64,000 nucleotides of DNA from assembly GCA_963592135.1 (NCBI GenBank), contig CAVAVP010000016.1, positions 13,000 through 76,999 on the forward strand, in the 5' to 3' direction. This document shows, one piece after another, positions 45,120 to 53,906 of the stretch (position 1 is its first letter; every line of letters begins with the position of its first letter). Made by a program: the position numbers and the translations under genes. The DNA is from UBA3700 sp963592135 (lineage in GTDB: Bacteria > Bacillota > Clostridia > Christensenellales > UBA3700). Under the pieces are notes generated by a model. That model saw nothing but the letters and a program-made list of their open reading frames with translations, did not search any database and was not told the origin of the DNA.

Positions 45120-45623
45120 ATGAAAAAGCACTTCTTTTTTAAACAAAGATTGTGGATGTACATAGTCTCAATTTTGGTGATAATTATATTATTAGCTACA
45201 TCAATTGTCAATATTCTTGCAGTATGTAATGTTGCTAATTTAGTGTCACACCAGCCTCCAGTAGATATTATAGCAACTGTTATAATGCTTTTTGTTGCAT
45301 TGATTCTTTCCATATTCATATTCTTCTCTGGCTACACTTTAAGAAGTACTGATTTGGTTATAAACATCGGATTTGCTCCACTTAAAATTAAGTACGACGA
45401 CATATTGCTTGTTAGAACAAATTCAGATAAATCGCTTTTATTTATTTATGTTGAAACAACTGACACAAAAGCAGATGTTATTGACGAGCAAAATAACTTA
45501 AAGGCTAATATAACTCAAATATTTATAGCAGAGAAAAATGTTGATGATTTTATCTCTACCATAAAACAACACAACAAGTTAGTTCCTGTTGAAATTATAA
45601 CATTGGAGAACAATAAAAAATGA
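45120..45623 (+). CDS. membrane protein with bacterial PH-like domain
   Basis: 167 residues: two membrane segments (about 12-36 and 50-72) with a short loop, then a cytosolic beta-rich domain starting GYTLRSTDLVINIGFAPLKIKYDDILLVR, which is the pattern of the YyaB/bPH_6-type domain. Function unknown. First gene of a tight cluster: its stop overlaps the RdgB start (ATGA). Confidence 0.75.
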   Translation: MKKHFFFKQRLWMYIVSILVIIILLATSIVNILAVCNVANLVSHQPPVDIIATVIMLFVALILSIFIFFSGYTLRSTDLVINIGFAPLKIKYDDILLVRTNSDKSLLFIYVETTDTKADVIDEQNNLKANITQIFIAEKNVDDFISTIKQHNKLVPVEIITLENNKK

Positions 45624-46207
45624 TATTAGTAGTTGCTTCAAATAATGCCCATAAAGTTGAAGAGATAAAATCCTATCTTAAAGATTATTTTGAGGATATT
45701 AAGTCTTTAAAAGAAATGGGAATCTCTATAGATATTGAAGAAACTGGAACAACATTTTTAGAAAATTCTTTAATAAAAGCAAGAGCTATAACAGCACTTA
45801 CTGGATATGCATCAATTGCTGATGATTCAGGTCTTTGTGTAGACAAACTAAACGGAGAGCCTGGCGTATATTCTGCAAGATATGCTGGCGAGCCATGCAA
45901 TGATGACAATAACAACAATAAACTTTTAAAAGTTCTAAAGGAAAAAGGACTTGAAAAAGATGAAGATAGAAAAGCCCACTTTACATCTGTAATTGTACTT
46001 AACTACCCTAACGGAGAGTATAAGGTAGGCGAAGGAAAGGTAGAGGGAATTATTCTTCAAGAAAGAAAAGGAAATGGTGGCTTTGGTTATGATCCACTAT
46101 TTTTAAGCACTGAGCTTAATAAAACTTTTGCTGAGATAAATCTTAACGAAAAAAATACTGTTAGCCATAGAGCCAGAGCTCTTGAGAATTTATTAAAACA
46201 ACTATGA
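45620..46207 (+). CDS. rdgB: XTP/dITP diphosphatase (RdgB/HAM1)
   Basis: House-cleaning pyrophosphatase that removes deaminated purine triphosphates (ITP, dITP, XTP). 195 residues with SNNAHKVEEIKSYL, ADDSGLCVDKLNGEPGVYSAR, GGFGYDPLF and SHRARAL. Overlaps both neighbours by 4 bp (ATGA), so co-translation is likely. Confidence 0.97.
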   Translation: MILVVASNNAHKVEEIKSYLKDYFEDIKSLKEMGISIDIEETGTTFLENSLIKARAITALTGYASIADDSGLCVDKLNGEPGVYSARYAGEPCNDDNNNNKLLKVLKEKGLEKDEDRKAHFTSVIVLNYPNGEYKVGEGKVEGIILQERKGNGGFGYDPLFLSTELNKTFAEINLNEKNTVSHRARALENLLKQL

Positions 46208-46662
46208 AATCTATTATAGTTTTATCAGATTCTCACGGAATGCTACCAAAGGATGATAATTTTTGGACAGTACTTGATGAAGCAGACTATATATTCCATT
46301 TAGGTGATGGAATAAATGAGATAAATACATTAAAAAGTATATACAAAGATAAGTTCTACTATGTTTATGGAAACTGCGACATGTTTAATGCAGAACCATT
46401 TATTATTGTAGAGATTGAAGGTATTAAATTCTTGTTAACTCATGGGAATAATTTTGGTGTTAAACATGATTTATACAACCTAGCTTTTGAATGTGAATAT
46501 CAAAATGTAAATTATGGTCTTTATGGCCATACACATATAGCAAAAGTCGATGAAATTGATGGTGTTACATTAATTAATCCAGGATCAATTGGTTACGAAA
46601 GATCCTATTGCTACATAGCTATACAGAATAAAAATTTAGTGTACAAAATAGTACAACAATGA
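46204..46662 (+). CDS. YfcE-type metallophosphoesterase
   Basis: 152 residues. Metal motifs SDSHG, LGDG, GNCD, THG and GHTH follow the calcineurin-like YfcE/MJ0936 order. Such enzymes hydrolyse phosphodiesters in vitro; the natural substrate is not known. It starts within rdgB, a pairing common in Firmicutes. Confidence 0.93.
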   Translation: MKSIIVLSDSHGMLPKDDNFWTVLDEADYIFHLGDGINEINTLKSIYKDKFYYVYGNCDMFNAEPFIIVEIEGIKFLLTHGNNFGVKHDLYNLAFECEYQNVNYGLYGHTHIAKVDEIDGVTLINPGSIGYERSYCYIAIQNKNLVYKIVQQ

Positions 46663-46672
46663 GGATAAACAT

Positions 46673-48499
46673 ATGCAAAGAGAAGAAGTTAGAAATATTG
46701 CTATAATAGCACACGTAGACCATGGTAAAACTACACTAGTAAATCAATTACTAGCTCAAAATGGTACTTTTAGAACAAATGAAACTATTGTTGATAGAGT
46801 TATGGATAATGGCGCTATTGAAAGAGAAAGAGGAATTACAATCCTAGCAAAGAATACTTCTGTTCACTATAAGGGTATAAAAATAAATATTATTGATACC
46901 CCAGGACACGCAGATTTTGGTGGTGAGGTAGAACGTATTCTATCTATGGTTGATGGTGTTGTTTTACTTGTAGATGCCGTTGAAGGCTGTATGCCTCAAA
47001 CCAGATACGTTTTAAAGAAAGCTTTAGGTCTTTCAAAAACAGTTGTTTGTTGTATAAACAAAATTGATAGAGGTGGCGACCCTAACAAGGTTATAGACGA
47101 ATTACTTGATTTGTTTATTGAACTTGGTGCAAATGATGAACAATTAGATTTTGAAACAGTTTTTGCATCAGGAAAACAAGGCTGGGCTACATTAGATCCT
47201 ACAAAACCTGGAACTAATATGGATCCACTTTTAGACACAATTATAAAGAAAATTCCTGCACCAGAAGGTGAATTAAATAATGGACTACAAACAGTTATTT
47301 GTAACATTGATTACGATGAATATGTAGGTAGAATTGGTGTAGGTAAAATAAATAGAGGTTCCATCAAGGAAGGACAACAAGCAGTTGTTTGTCATAGAGA
47401 TGGAACTACAACTCAAGTTAAAATAGTTAAGTTATATCAATTTGAAGGTTTAAAGAGAGTTGAATGTACAGACGCGTCACTTGGAGATATTGTTGCTATC
47501 TCTGGTGTAGATAATCTAAATATTGGTGAAACAATTTGCGATGTAGATAAAGTAGAACCACTACCATTCGTTGCAATTGATGAACCTACTCTATCTATGA
47601 ACTTTATGGTTAATAACTCACCATTTGCAGGAAAAGAAGGCAAGTTTGTTACATCAAGACATTTACGTGCTAGATTGTTTAAGGAAGTAGAAACAAATGT
47701 TTCAATGAGAGTTGAAGAAACTGATTCTCCAGATTGCTTTAAAGTATATGGAAGAGGCGAACTTCACTTGTCTATTTTAATTGAAACTATGAGACGTGAA
47801 GGATTTGAATTCCAAGTTTCTCGTCCTAAAGTCATTTATAAGACAATTAATGGCGTAAAATGCGAACCAATTGAAGAATTAGTAATTGATGTTCCAGATG
47901 AATATGTTGGAGCTATTATGAACAAAGTTGGTGCAAGAAAAGGTGAGCTTACAAAGATGGACCCAGATGGCAGAGGTGGCACAAGACTTGAGTTTAAGAT
48001 TCCATCAAGATGTATTATCGGATATAGAAGCGAAATGTTAACCGACACTCGTGGTTATGGTGTAATGAGCCATGTACTTGTAGGTTATGAAGAATATAAA
48101 GGAGATATTCCAGAAAGAAATAGAGGCTCAATTGTAGCCTTTGAAGATGGAGTTTCTACAACATATGGATTATTTAATGCACAAGAACGATCTACCCTAT
48201 TCATTGGTCCTGGTGTTAAGGTTTATGAAGGCATGATTGTTGGTGAAAACTCAAGAGAAGAAGATATGCCAGTAAATGTATGTAAAGAAAAACACTTAAC
48301 AAACTGTAGATCTTCAGGAGCAGACGAAGCATTAAAATTAATTACACCAACAACTCTATCGCTTGAGCAATGCTTAGAGTTTATTAAAGAAGATGAACTT
48401 GTTGAAGTTACACCTAAGACTATCAGACTTAGAAAGGTAATTTTAAGCAAAGCAGAAAGAATGAGACAACAAGCAAGACAAATGCGTGCTAATAACTAA
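46673..48499 (+). CDS. typA: translational GTPase TypA/BipA
   Basis: Ribosome-associated GTPase active in stress, cold and 50S assembly. 608 residues with G1 AHVDHGKTT, effector RERGITI, G3 DTPGHADF, G4 NKID and the TypA-specific C-terminal domain. GAGGATAAAC lies before the ATG. Last protein gene of the plus-strand cluster; the tRNA genes follow with their own promoter. Confidence 0.98.
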   Translation: MQREEVRNIAIIAHVDHGKTTLVNQLLAQNGTFRTNETIVDRVMDNGAIERERGITILAKNTSVHYKGIKINIIDTPGHADFGGEVERILSMVDGVVLLVDAVEGCMPQTRYVLKKALGLSKTVVCCINKIDRGGDPNKVIDELLDLFIELGANDEQLDFETVFASGKQGWATLDPTKPGTNMDPLLDTIIKKIPAPEGELNNGLQTVICNIDYDEYVGRIGVGKINRGSIKEGQQAVVCHRDGTTTQVKIVKLYQFEGLKRVECTDASLGDIVAISGVDNLNIGETICDVDKVEPLPFVAIDEPTLSMNFMVNNSPFAGKEGKFVTSRHLRARLFKEVETNVSMRVEETDSPDCFKVYGRGELHLSILIETMRREGFEFQVSRPKVIYKTINGVKCEPIEELVIDVPDEYVGAIMNKVGARKGELTKMDPDGRGGTRLEFKIPSRCIIGYRSEMLTDTRGYGVMSHVLVGYEEYKGDIPERNRGSIVAFEDGVSTTYGLFNAQERSTLFIGPGVKVYEGMIVGENSREEDMPVNVCKEKHLTNCRSSGADEALKLITPTTLSLEQCLEFIKEDELVEVTPKTIRLRKVILSKAERMRQQARQMRANN

Positions 48500-48528
48500 A
48501 AATTTAAAAATAATATTTGCTAAAATTG

Positions 48529-48557
48529 TTGACACATACTTTTAACTTTGTTATACT
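48529..48557 (+). promoter_or_regulatory. promoter of the seven-tRNA operon
   Basis: TTGACA (48529-48534), 17-nt spacer, TATACT (48552-48557), 20 bp before the first tRNA. Confidence 0.85.
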
Positions 48558-48576
48558 TTTTTAGCATTGATATTAT

Positions 48577-48650
48577 GCGAGTGTAGTTCAATGGTAGAAT
48601 ATCAGCCTTCCAAGCTGACCGCGTGGGTCCGATTCCCATCACTCGCTCCA
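48577..48650 (+). tRNA. tRNA-Gly (anticodon TCC)
   Basis: Acceptor GCGAGTG/CACTCGC, anticodon stem CAGCC/GCTG around TTCCAA, T-loop GTCCGATTCC, discriminator T, encoded CCA. First of seven tRNAs in one operon. Confidence 0.95.
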
Positions 48651-48663
48651 CTATAATTATAGT

Positions 48664-48740
48664 GGGTCTGTAGCTCAGCTGGATAGAGCATCGCCCTTCT
48701 AAGGCGGTTGTCGGGGGTTCGAATCCCTCCAGGCTCACCA
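48664..48740 (+). tRNA. tRNA-Arg (anticodon TCT)
   Basis: Acceptor GGGTCTG/CAGGCTC, D-arm GCTCAGCTGGATAGAGC, anticodon loop CTTCTAA, T-loop GTTCGAATC, CCA encoded. Confidence 0.95.
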
Positions 48741-48744
48741 CTGT

Positions 48745-48822
48745 GGTGGGTATAGCGCAGTTGGTTAGCGCGCAAGTTTGTGGCACTTGAGGCCAAGGGT
48801 TCGAATCCCTTTACCCACCCCA
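48745..48822 (+). tRNA. tRNA-His (anticodon GTG)
   Basis: Acceptor GTGGGTA/TACCCAC. The extra G at 48745 can serve as the histidine-specific G-1 opposite the discriminator C at 48819. Anticodon loop TTGTGGC, encoded CCA. Confidence 0.95.
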
Positions 48823-48850
48823 GTTATATTAAGCCACAAAACGACAATAT

Positions 48851-48925
48851 AGGGGTATCGCCAAGTGGTAAGGCAACAGACTTTGACTCTGTTATTCGTT
48901 GGTTCAAGTCCAGCTACCCCTGCCA
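48851..48925 (+). tRNA. tRNA-Gln (anticodon TTG)
   Basis: Acceptor AGGGGTA/TACCCCT, anticodon loop CTTTGAC, T-stem GTTGG/CCAGC, discriminator G, CCA encoded. Confidence 0.95.
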
Positions 48926-48953
48926 AAATAATTGAAACTTAAAAAAACTATAT

Positions 48954-49029
48954 GTTCCATTAGCTCAGTTGGTAGAGCACTTGACTTTTAATCAAGTTGT
49001 CCCGAGTTCGACTCTCGGATGGGGCACCA
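48954..49029 (+). tRNA. tRNA-Lys (anticodon TTT)
   Basis: Acceptor GTTCCAT/ATGGGGC with two G-T pairs, D-arm AGCTCAGTTGGTAGAGC, anticodon loop CTTTTAA, CCA encoded. Confidence 0.95.
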
Positions 49030-49039
49030 CAAAATTTGT

Positions 49040-49123
49040 GCGGATGTGGCGGAATTGGCAGACGCGCTAGACTTAGGATCTAGTGTCACCGACGTGGGAG
49101 TTCAAGTCTCTTCATCCGCACCA
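49040..49123 (+). tRNA. tRNA-Leu (anticodon TAG)
   Basis: Acceptor GCGGATG/CATCCGC, anticodon loop CTTAGGA, long variable arm as expected for leucine, CCA encoded. Confidence 0.95.
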
Positions 49124-49145
49124 ATTTTTGTAGATTTTATTATAT

Positions 49146-49221
49146 GCGCCTCTAGCTCAGCTGGTAGAGCACCTGACTCTTAATCAGGGTGTCCGGAGTT
49201 CGATCCTCCGGAGGCGCACCA
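49146..49221 (+). tRNA. tRNA-Lys (anticodon CTT)
   Basis: Acceptor GCGCCTC/GAGGCGC, anticodon loop CTCTTAA, T-arm CCGGAGTTCGATCCTCCGG, CCA encoded. Second lysine isoacceptor in the operon. Confidence 0.95.
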
Positions 49222-49229
49222 AGAAAAAG

Positions 49230-49259
49230 GCTGCTAAGGATTTTCTTAGCAGCTTTTTT
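49230..49259 (+). terminator. terminator of the tRNA operon
   Basis: GCTGCTAAG (49230-49238) pairs with CTTAGCAGC (49245-49253), followed by six T. Confidence 0.9.
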
Positions 49260-49277
49260 ATTGATATTTTTTATCTA

Positions 49278-49541
49278 TCATAAAAACATTATAAAATATA
49301 TTGGATAATATGTTATTTTATCTATCTTTTTTATTATCCTTTCATTACTTAAAACAAAATCTTTACCTGATTTTATTTCTAAATGAAGAACATTTAATGA
49401 TTCGTAATCATCAATTAAGTAATCCACTTCACCAACCTTTTTCCTGTTATAATAATACAAATCATGGTTGTGAGCTTTTAATTCTTGCGCAACAATCGTT
49501 TCATAAACAGCACCTAAGTTTATTTCAGTTTTATTATCCAA
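49278..49541 (-). pseudogene. remnant of a DUF4143-containing AAA ATPase
   Basis: The frame reads NLGAVYETIVAQELKAH, HDLYYYNRKKVGEVDYLID, LHLEIKSGKDF, VLSNERIIKK and YYPIYFIMFL. This is the C-terminal DUF4143 nuclease-like part of a family of 400-450 residue ATPases, which is missing its whole ATPase half. It also lacks about 20-25 residues between IKSGKD and VLSN. Upstream there is a stop in frame and no ATG or Shine-Dalgarno (first possible start is TTG). So this is a decaying relic, not a small gene. Confidence 0.8.
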
Positions 49542-49613
49542 ATTTTACGCTTTTCCAAGAAAACACAATTATCTAAGATATAAAATAATGTCGAACTTAT
49601 TTTTTTATTTTTA

Positions 49614-49652
49614 AGAAATAAAAACTGCTAAGAGTTTTATTTCTTAACAGTT
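49614..49652 (-). terminator. terminator of the amidohydrolase gene
   Basis: AACTGCTAAGA (49623-49633) pairs with TCTTAACAGTT (49642-49652), 11 bp with one G-T, then a T-rich minus-strand tail. Confidence 0.8.
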
Positions 49653-49713
49653 AATACAAATATTAATATTTACCCCGATTTTACACTAACCGAGAATTCT
49701 AATCCACTACATT

Positions 49714-50997
49714 TTATAGATACTTATCTAACTCTATTTCTACATTCTTCATTTTCTTAGGTTTTGGATTTATTATAATACTACCCTCTTTTATAACATA
49801 AGATAATTGTCTTAAATAAGATAAGTTCTCTAGTGGATTTTTTTGACAAATAATAATATCTGCCATCTTACCACTTTCAATTGAACCTGTAAAACTATCT
49901 ATTTTTGCAAGTTTAGCATTTAAAAGTGTTGCACTGTAAATTGCAAACATCGGTGTTACACCACAATATTTAACAAAGTAATATAATTCTCTCCACATAT
50001 CATAATGAGTAACATAAGGGCATCCAGTATCTGTTCCTAAGCCTACAGGAATGCCTTCTTTTAGACATTCTTTTGCAAGGTCAATAATTCCATCCATAAC
50101 AACTTTACCATTCTCTTGTTGCTCGTATGTTGCATGAGATATATTTCTATCAAATAAAGCATATGGAAGTGCTGGAGATATAGTTGAAACTTGGAAAGCG
50201 TTTTTACTCTTAAACAATTTCATCATCTCATCATCATGTTTGGCTCCATGTTCAATCGAATCTACTCCATTTTCAAGAGCGACCTTTACCCCTTGTGGAC
50301 TTTCAACATGTGCAGCAACTTTCATTCCAAGCAAGTGTGCTTTATCACATGCAGCTTTTACAATTTCAGGAGACATCCTTAAAACTCCTGGCTCTCCAAC
50401 TACTTCTGCATCCATTACGCCACCCGTAATCATTAATTTAATTAAATCAGGTTTATCTTGTGCAATTTTTTCAACAAACTCTTCTGCTTCTTTTGGAGAA
50501 GTTGCTTCATATGCAAGAGAGCCTGCCATATGCCCACCAGGAACTGATACCGCCATATTTGAAGCAATAATTCTTGGTCCTACAACTTTATCTTCATTTA
50601 TTAAGTCTCTTATTATAGTGTCGTAATTTGAAATACCACCAACTGTTCTTATTGTTGTAACCCCACCAAGCAATTCTTGTTTTGCATATCCTTCACAAAT
50701 TTTTAACCCTAACTTATTTGTAAGTTTATTTGAAGTAATTAATTTTACTAGTTTTTTATTATCTGCTTGTTTTTTCTTAGGTTTTCCATTTGCTGGAAGA
50801 TGAACGTGCATATTAATAAGACCAGGTAGGATATAACCGCCTTTTATATCTATTATTTGATAACCTTCTATAGATTCAGTTTTATCTACAATTTTCTCTA
50901 TTTTTTTATCTTTTATTAATAAGACTTTACCACTCATTACTTGAGCATCTTTTGTTCCATCTATAATATTTCCATTTATTAATGCATATTTTGACAT
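49714..50997 (-). CDS. amidohydrolase family protein
   Basis: 427 residues. It has the N- and C-terminal beta-sandwich strands and a metal-dependent barrel with HVH (in INMHVHLP), the lysine region DLIKLMITGG, AAHVES, SIEHGAK and GLGTDTGCP, as in imidazolonepropionase/prolidase-like members of the superfamily. The substrate cannot be read. No signal peptide. AGAGGTAAT precedes the ATG. It stands alone between two terminators, next to the cysteine operon. Confidence 0.85.
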   Translation of the reverse strand: MSKYALINGNIIDGTKDAQVMSGKVLLIKDKKIEKIVDKTESIEGYQIIDIKGGYILPGLINMHVHLPANGKPKKKQADNKKLVKLITSNKLTNKLGLKICEGYAKQELLGGVTTIRTVGGISNYDTIIRDLINEDKVVGPRIIASNMAVSVPGGHMAGSLAYEATSPKEAEEFVEKIAQDKPDLIKLMITGGVMDAEVVGEPGVLRMSPEIVKAACDKAHLLGMKVAAHVESPQGVKVALENGVDSIEHGAKHDDEMMKLFKSKNAFQVSTISPALPYALFDRNISHATYEQQENGKVVMDGIIDLAKECLKEGIPVGLGTDTGCPYVTHYDMWRELYYFVKYCGVTPMFAIYSATLLNAKLAKIDSFTGSIESGKMADIIICQKNPLENLSYLRQLSYVIKEGSIIINPKPKKMKNVEIELDKYL

Positions 50998-51038
50998 AAT
51001 ATTACCTCTTTATATTTTAATATATATATTTTACAACA

Positions 51039-51066
51039 AATTAGGCATTCATTTGAATGCCTAATT
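51039..51066 (-). terminator. terminator of the metY-cysK-regulator operon
   Basis: AATTAGGCATTC (51039-51050) pairs perfectly with GAATGCCTAATT (51055-51066) around a 4-nt loop; minus-strand tail TTGTTGT. Confidence 0.75.
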
Positions 51067-51067
51067 T

Positions 51068-51496
51068 TTAAATTACATAATTATCTGCAACATTTATTTT
51101 AGCAAGAGAATCTAAACTTATACTTTGCAGATAGTCCCCTATTACTTTATATAATCCTTTCCACATAGGAAGTGTTCTACACTCTTCTGCTCTTAAACAT
51201 TGTTTTGCGTCTTTTGTTAAGCATTCTATAGGAGCTAAATCGCCTTCCTCAACAACTAAGATTTCTGCTATCGTATAATCTTGTGGATCTCTTGCTAATT
51301 TATAGCCACCACCTTTCCCATGCAGTGCATCTAAAAGTCCAGCTTTAGATAATTCCGCAACAATTCCTTCTAAATATTTTTGAGAAATCTCTTGACGCTT
51401 TGCAATATCTTTTAGTGGAATATATTTTCCATTATTATTTTCGGCTAAATCTATCATTACACGCAGTGCGTATCTTCCTTTTGTTGAAATTTTCAT
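51068..51496 (-). CDS. Rrf2 family regulator (CymR/IscR-like), three cysteines
   Basis: 142 residues with the Rrf2 winged-helix start KISTKGRYALRVMIDLA, the wing GKGGGYKLAR and the effector segment ECLTKDAKQCLRAEECRT. Cys92, Cys100 and Cys106 are close to the 2Fe-2S ligands of IscR (92, 98, 104), while B. subtilis CymR lacks this set. Being the last gene after metY and cysK, it probably controls cysteine synthesis, and the inverted repeat at 53907-53925 is the likely operator. Whether it senses Fe-S status or CysK/O-acetylserine is open. Confidence 0.9.
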   Translation of the reverse strand: MKISTKGRYALRVMIDLAENNNGKYIPLKDIAKRQEISQKYLEGIVAELSKAGLLDALHGKGGGYKLARDPQDYTIAEILVVEEGDLAPIECLTKDAKQCLRAEECRTLPMWKGLYKVIGDYLQSISLDSLAKINVADNYVI

Positions 51497-51505
51497 ACTT
51501 CTCCT

Positions 51506-52438
51506 TTAGTCTTGAAATAAAGGTGTAGATAAATATCTATCTCCAGAGTCTGGCAACAATACTACTATTGTTTTCCCTTCGTTTTCAGGGCGTTTAGCAA
51601 TTTCAATTGCTGCATATGTTGCTGCTCCTGAAGAAATACCTACTAAGAAACCTTCTTTTTTACCTATTAATTTTCCAACAGCAAATGAATCTTCATTTGA
51701 TACTGGAAAAATTTCATCATATATCTTTGTGTTTAAAATCTTTGGAACAAATCCCGCTCCTATTCCTTGAATCTTATGAGCTCCGGCTTTTCCTGTAGAT
51801 AATACGGCAGATGTTGCTGGCTCTACAGCTACGACTTTAATATTTGGATTTTTAGATTTTAAATATTCTCCAACTCCAGTAACTGTACCACCTGTTCCAA
51901 CGCCTGCTACAAATATATCTACGTTTCCATCGGTGTCTTCGTATATTTCTGGTCCTGTTGTTTCAATATGAGCTTTTGGGTTTGCTGGGTTTACAAATTG
52001 TCCAGCAATGATACTATTTGGATTTTGGGCATGTAACTCTTCTGCTTTTTCTATAGCGCCAGACATTCCTTTTGACCCATCAGACAATACGATTTCAGCT
52101 CCGTATGCTTTAATTAATTGTCTTCTTTCAACAGACATTGTCTCTGGCATAACAATAACTGACTTATAACCACGAGCAGCCGAGATAGCAGCAATACCGA
52201 TACCCGTATTTCCTGATGTTGGTTCAATAATTACTGTATCCTTATTTAGTTTTCCTTGTTTTTCAGCTTCATTTAAAATTGACACAGCTACTCTATCCTT
52301 TACTGAGCCTGCTGGGTTAAATAATTCAACCTTTGCAAGAAGTCTTGCTTTTAAATTATAAAGTTTCTCTATATGTGTTAACTCTAAAAGAGGTGTTTTT
52401 CCTACTAATTGATCAACTGATGTATATATTTTTGACAT
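51506..52438 (-). CDS. cysK: cysteine synthase (O-acetylserine sulfhydrylase)
   Basis: PLP enzyme joining O-acetylserine and sulfide. 310 residues. PLP lysine in NPAGSVKDR (Lys47), TSGNTGIG substrate loop, and the phosphate loop GTGGTVTG. It lies 22 bp after metY and 9 bp before the Rrf2 gene. No serine acetyltransferase is in the window. Confidence 0.97.
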   Translation of the reverse strand: MSKIYTSVDQLVGKTPLLELTHIEKLYNLKARLLAKVELFNPAGSVKDRVAVSILNEAEKQGKLNKDTVIIEPTSGNTGIGIAAISAARGYKSVIVMPETMSVERRQLIKAYGAEIVLSDGSKGMSGAIEKAEELHAQNPNSIIAGQFVNPANPKAHIETTGPEIYEDTDGNVDIFVAGVGTGGTVTGVGEYLKSKNPNIKVVAVEPATSAVLSTGKAGAHKIQGIGAGFVPKILNTKIYDEIFPVSNEDSFAVGKLIGKKEGFLVGISSGAATYAAIEIAKRPENEGKTIVVLLPDSGDRYLSTPLFQD

Positions 52439-52460
52439 TGTTTTATCTCCTTTTATTTTT

Positions 52461-53753
52461 CTACTTTTTTATTATAGCATTAAATCCATTGTCTAAATCT
52501 GCAATAATATCATCTATATGTTCTGTACCTATTGATAATCTTATTGTATTTGGATAAATATTTTGATCTGCAGCTTCTTTCTCCGTCAATTGCGAGTGCG
52601 TAGTTGAGGCTGGGTGAATAACCAACGATTTAACATCAGCAACATTTGCAAGAAGAGAAAATATCTTTAAGTTATCTATAAACTTCCAAGCTTCCTCCTT
52701 GCCACCTTTTATGTTAAATGTAAATATAGAGCCACCACCATTTGGAAAATATTTTTCATATAAGTCATGTTGTGGATGATTCTTTAATGATGGATGATTA
52801 ACACTTTCAACAAGTGGATGTTTTGAAAGATATTCAACAACCAATTTTGTATTATATGCATGTCTATCTAATCTTAAAGATAATGTTTCTAACCCTTGCA
52901 ACAATAGCCATGCGTTGAATGGCGAAATTGTAGCTCCCTCATCTCTAAGAAGAATTGCTCTAACATAAGTTACAAATGCTGTAGGTCCTACTGCCTTTGC
53001 AAAAGAAATTCCATGATAACTTGGATTTGGTTTAGCAATTTGTGGATATTTATCTTCATTTTTTAACCAATCAAAATTGCCTGAATCTACAATAACACCA
53101 CCAAGAGTTGTACCATGGCCTCCTATAAATTTTGTTGCCGAATGAATAACAATATCTGCACCATGTTCAATTGGTCTAATTAAATATGGTGTTCCGAATG
53201 TATTGTCTATAACAAGTGGAATATTATTTTCATGTGCGATTATTGAAAGAGCATCAATATCTGGAATATCTGAATTTGGATTACCAAGCGTTTCAATATA
53301 TAATGCTTTTGTATTTGGCTTAATAGCCTTTTTTACTTCATCTAAGTTATGAATATCTACAAATGTAGTGTTAATACCAAATCTAGTCAAAGTATGAGCT
53401 AGTAAATTATATGAGCCTCCATAAATAGTTTTTTGAGCAACAATATTATCCCCTGCTCCTGCTAATGCTTGAATTGTATATGTAACTGCTGCAGCTCCAG
53501 ATGCTAACGCAAGTGCAGCTACACCACCTTCCAATGCTGCTATTCTCTCTTCAAGTACACTTTGTGTTGAATTTGTTAATCTACCATATATGTTTCCTGA
53601 ATCTGCAAGCCCAAATCTATCAGCTGCATGTTTTGAATTATGAAATACATATGATGTTGTTTGATAAATAGGAACTGCTCTTGAATCCGTTACTGGATCA
53701 GCTTGTTCTTGTCCTACATGTAATTGTAATGTTTCGAATTTATATTTTGCCAT
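52461..53753 (-). CDS. O-acetylhomoserine (thiol)-lyase MetY-type
   Basis: 430 residues of the Cys/Met-metabolism PLP family, full MetY length. The PLP lysine lies in SATKFIGGHG (Lys208); QTTSYVF, GNIYGRLTNST and LVIHPASTTHSQL are typical. It makes homocysteine from O-acetylhomoserine and sulfide; some members also act on O-acetylserine. First structural gene of the operon, with AAAAGGAG before the ATG, downstream of a consensus promoter, operator and short leader frame. Confidence 0.92.
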   Translation of the reverse strand: MAKYKFETLQLHVGQEQADPVTDSRAVPIYQTTSYVFHNSKHAADRFGLADSGNIYGRLTNSTQSVLEERIAALEGGVAALALASGAAAVTYTIQALAGAGDNIVAQKTIYGGSYNLLAHTLTRFGINTTFVDIHNLDEVKKAIKPNTKALYIETLGNPNSDIPDIDALSIIAHENNIPLVIDNTFGTPYLIRPIEHGADIVIHSATKFIGGHGTTLGGVIVDSGNFDWLKNEDKYPQIAKPNPSYHGISFAKAVGPTAFVTYVRAILLRDEGATISPFNAWLLLQGLETLSLRLDRHAYNTKLVVEYLSKHPLVESVNHPSLKNHPQHDLYEKYFPNGGGSIFTFNIKGGKEEAWKFIDNLKIFSLLANVADVKSLVIHPASTTHSQLTEKEAADQNIYPNTIRLSIGTEHIDDIIADLDNGFNAIIKK

Positions 53754-53801
53754 TTTTCTAATCTCCTTTTTTTATGTGTTTTTGGTTTTTTTTGAATTGA
53801 C

Positions 53802-53888
53802 TTATTTACACATTCGACCAAAACGGAAATTAGCTCTTACTAATTCTTCAAATAAATTATTAGCTTTTTTATTAATAAACTTAATCAT
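53802..53888 (-). CDS. putative leader peptide (28 aa) before metY, ends Arg-Met-Cys-Lys
   Basis: An ATG at 53888 opens a 28-codon frame (MIKFINKKANN ... FRFGRMCK, then TAA). It lies fully inside the transcribed leader, about 50 bp before metY, with AAAAGG about 12 nt upstream. Its last codons include Met and Cys just before the stop, the place where ribosome stalling under cysteine or methionine shortage could act. No attenuator hairpin is clear, so a translational-coupling role is as likely. Inference from position and codons only. Confidence 0.4.
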   Translation of the reverse strand: MIKFINKKANNLFEELVRANFRFGRMCK

Positions 53889-53906
53889 TCTATCTATTAT
53901 CCTTTT

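Noticed and set aside
48577..49221. tRNA array as a phage-type or rRNA-linked cluster
   Set aside because: No rRNA, integrase or phage genes are near; it is an ordinary seven-gene operon with promoter and terminator.
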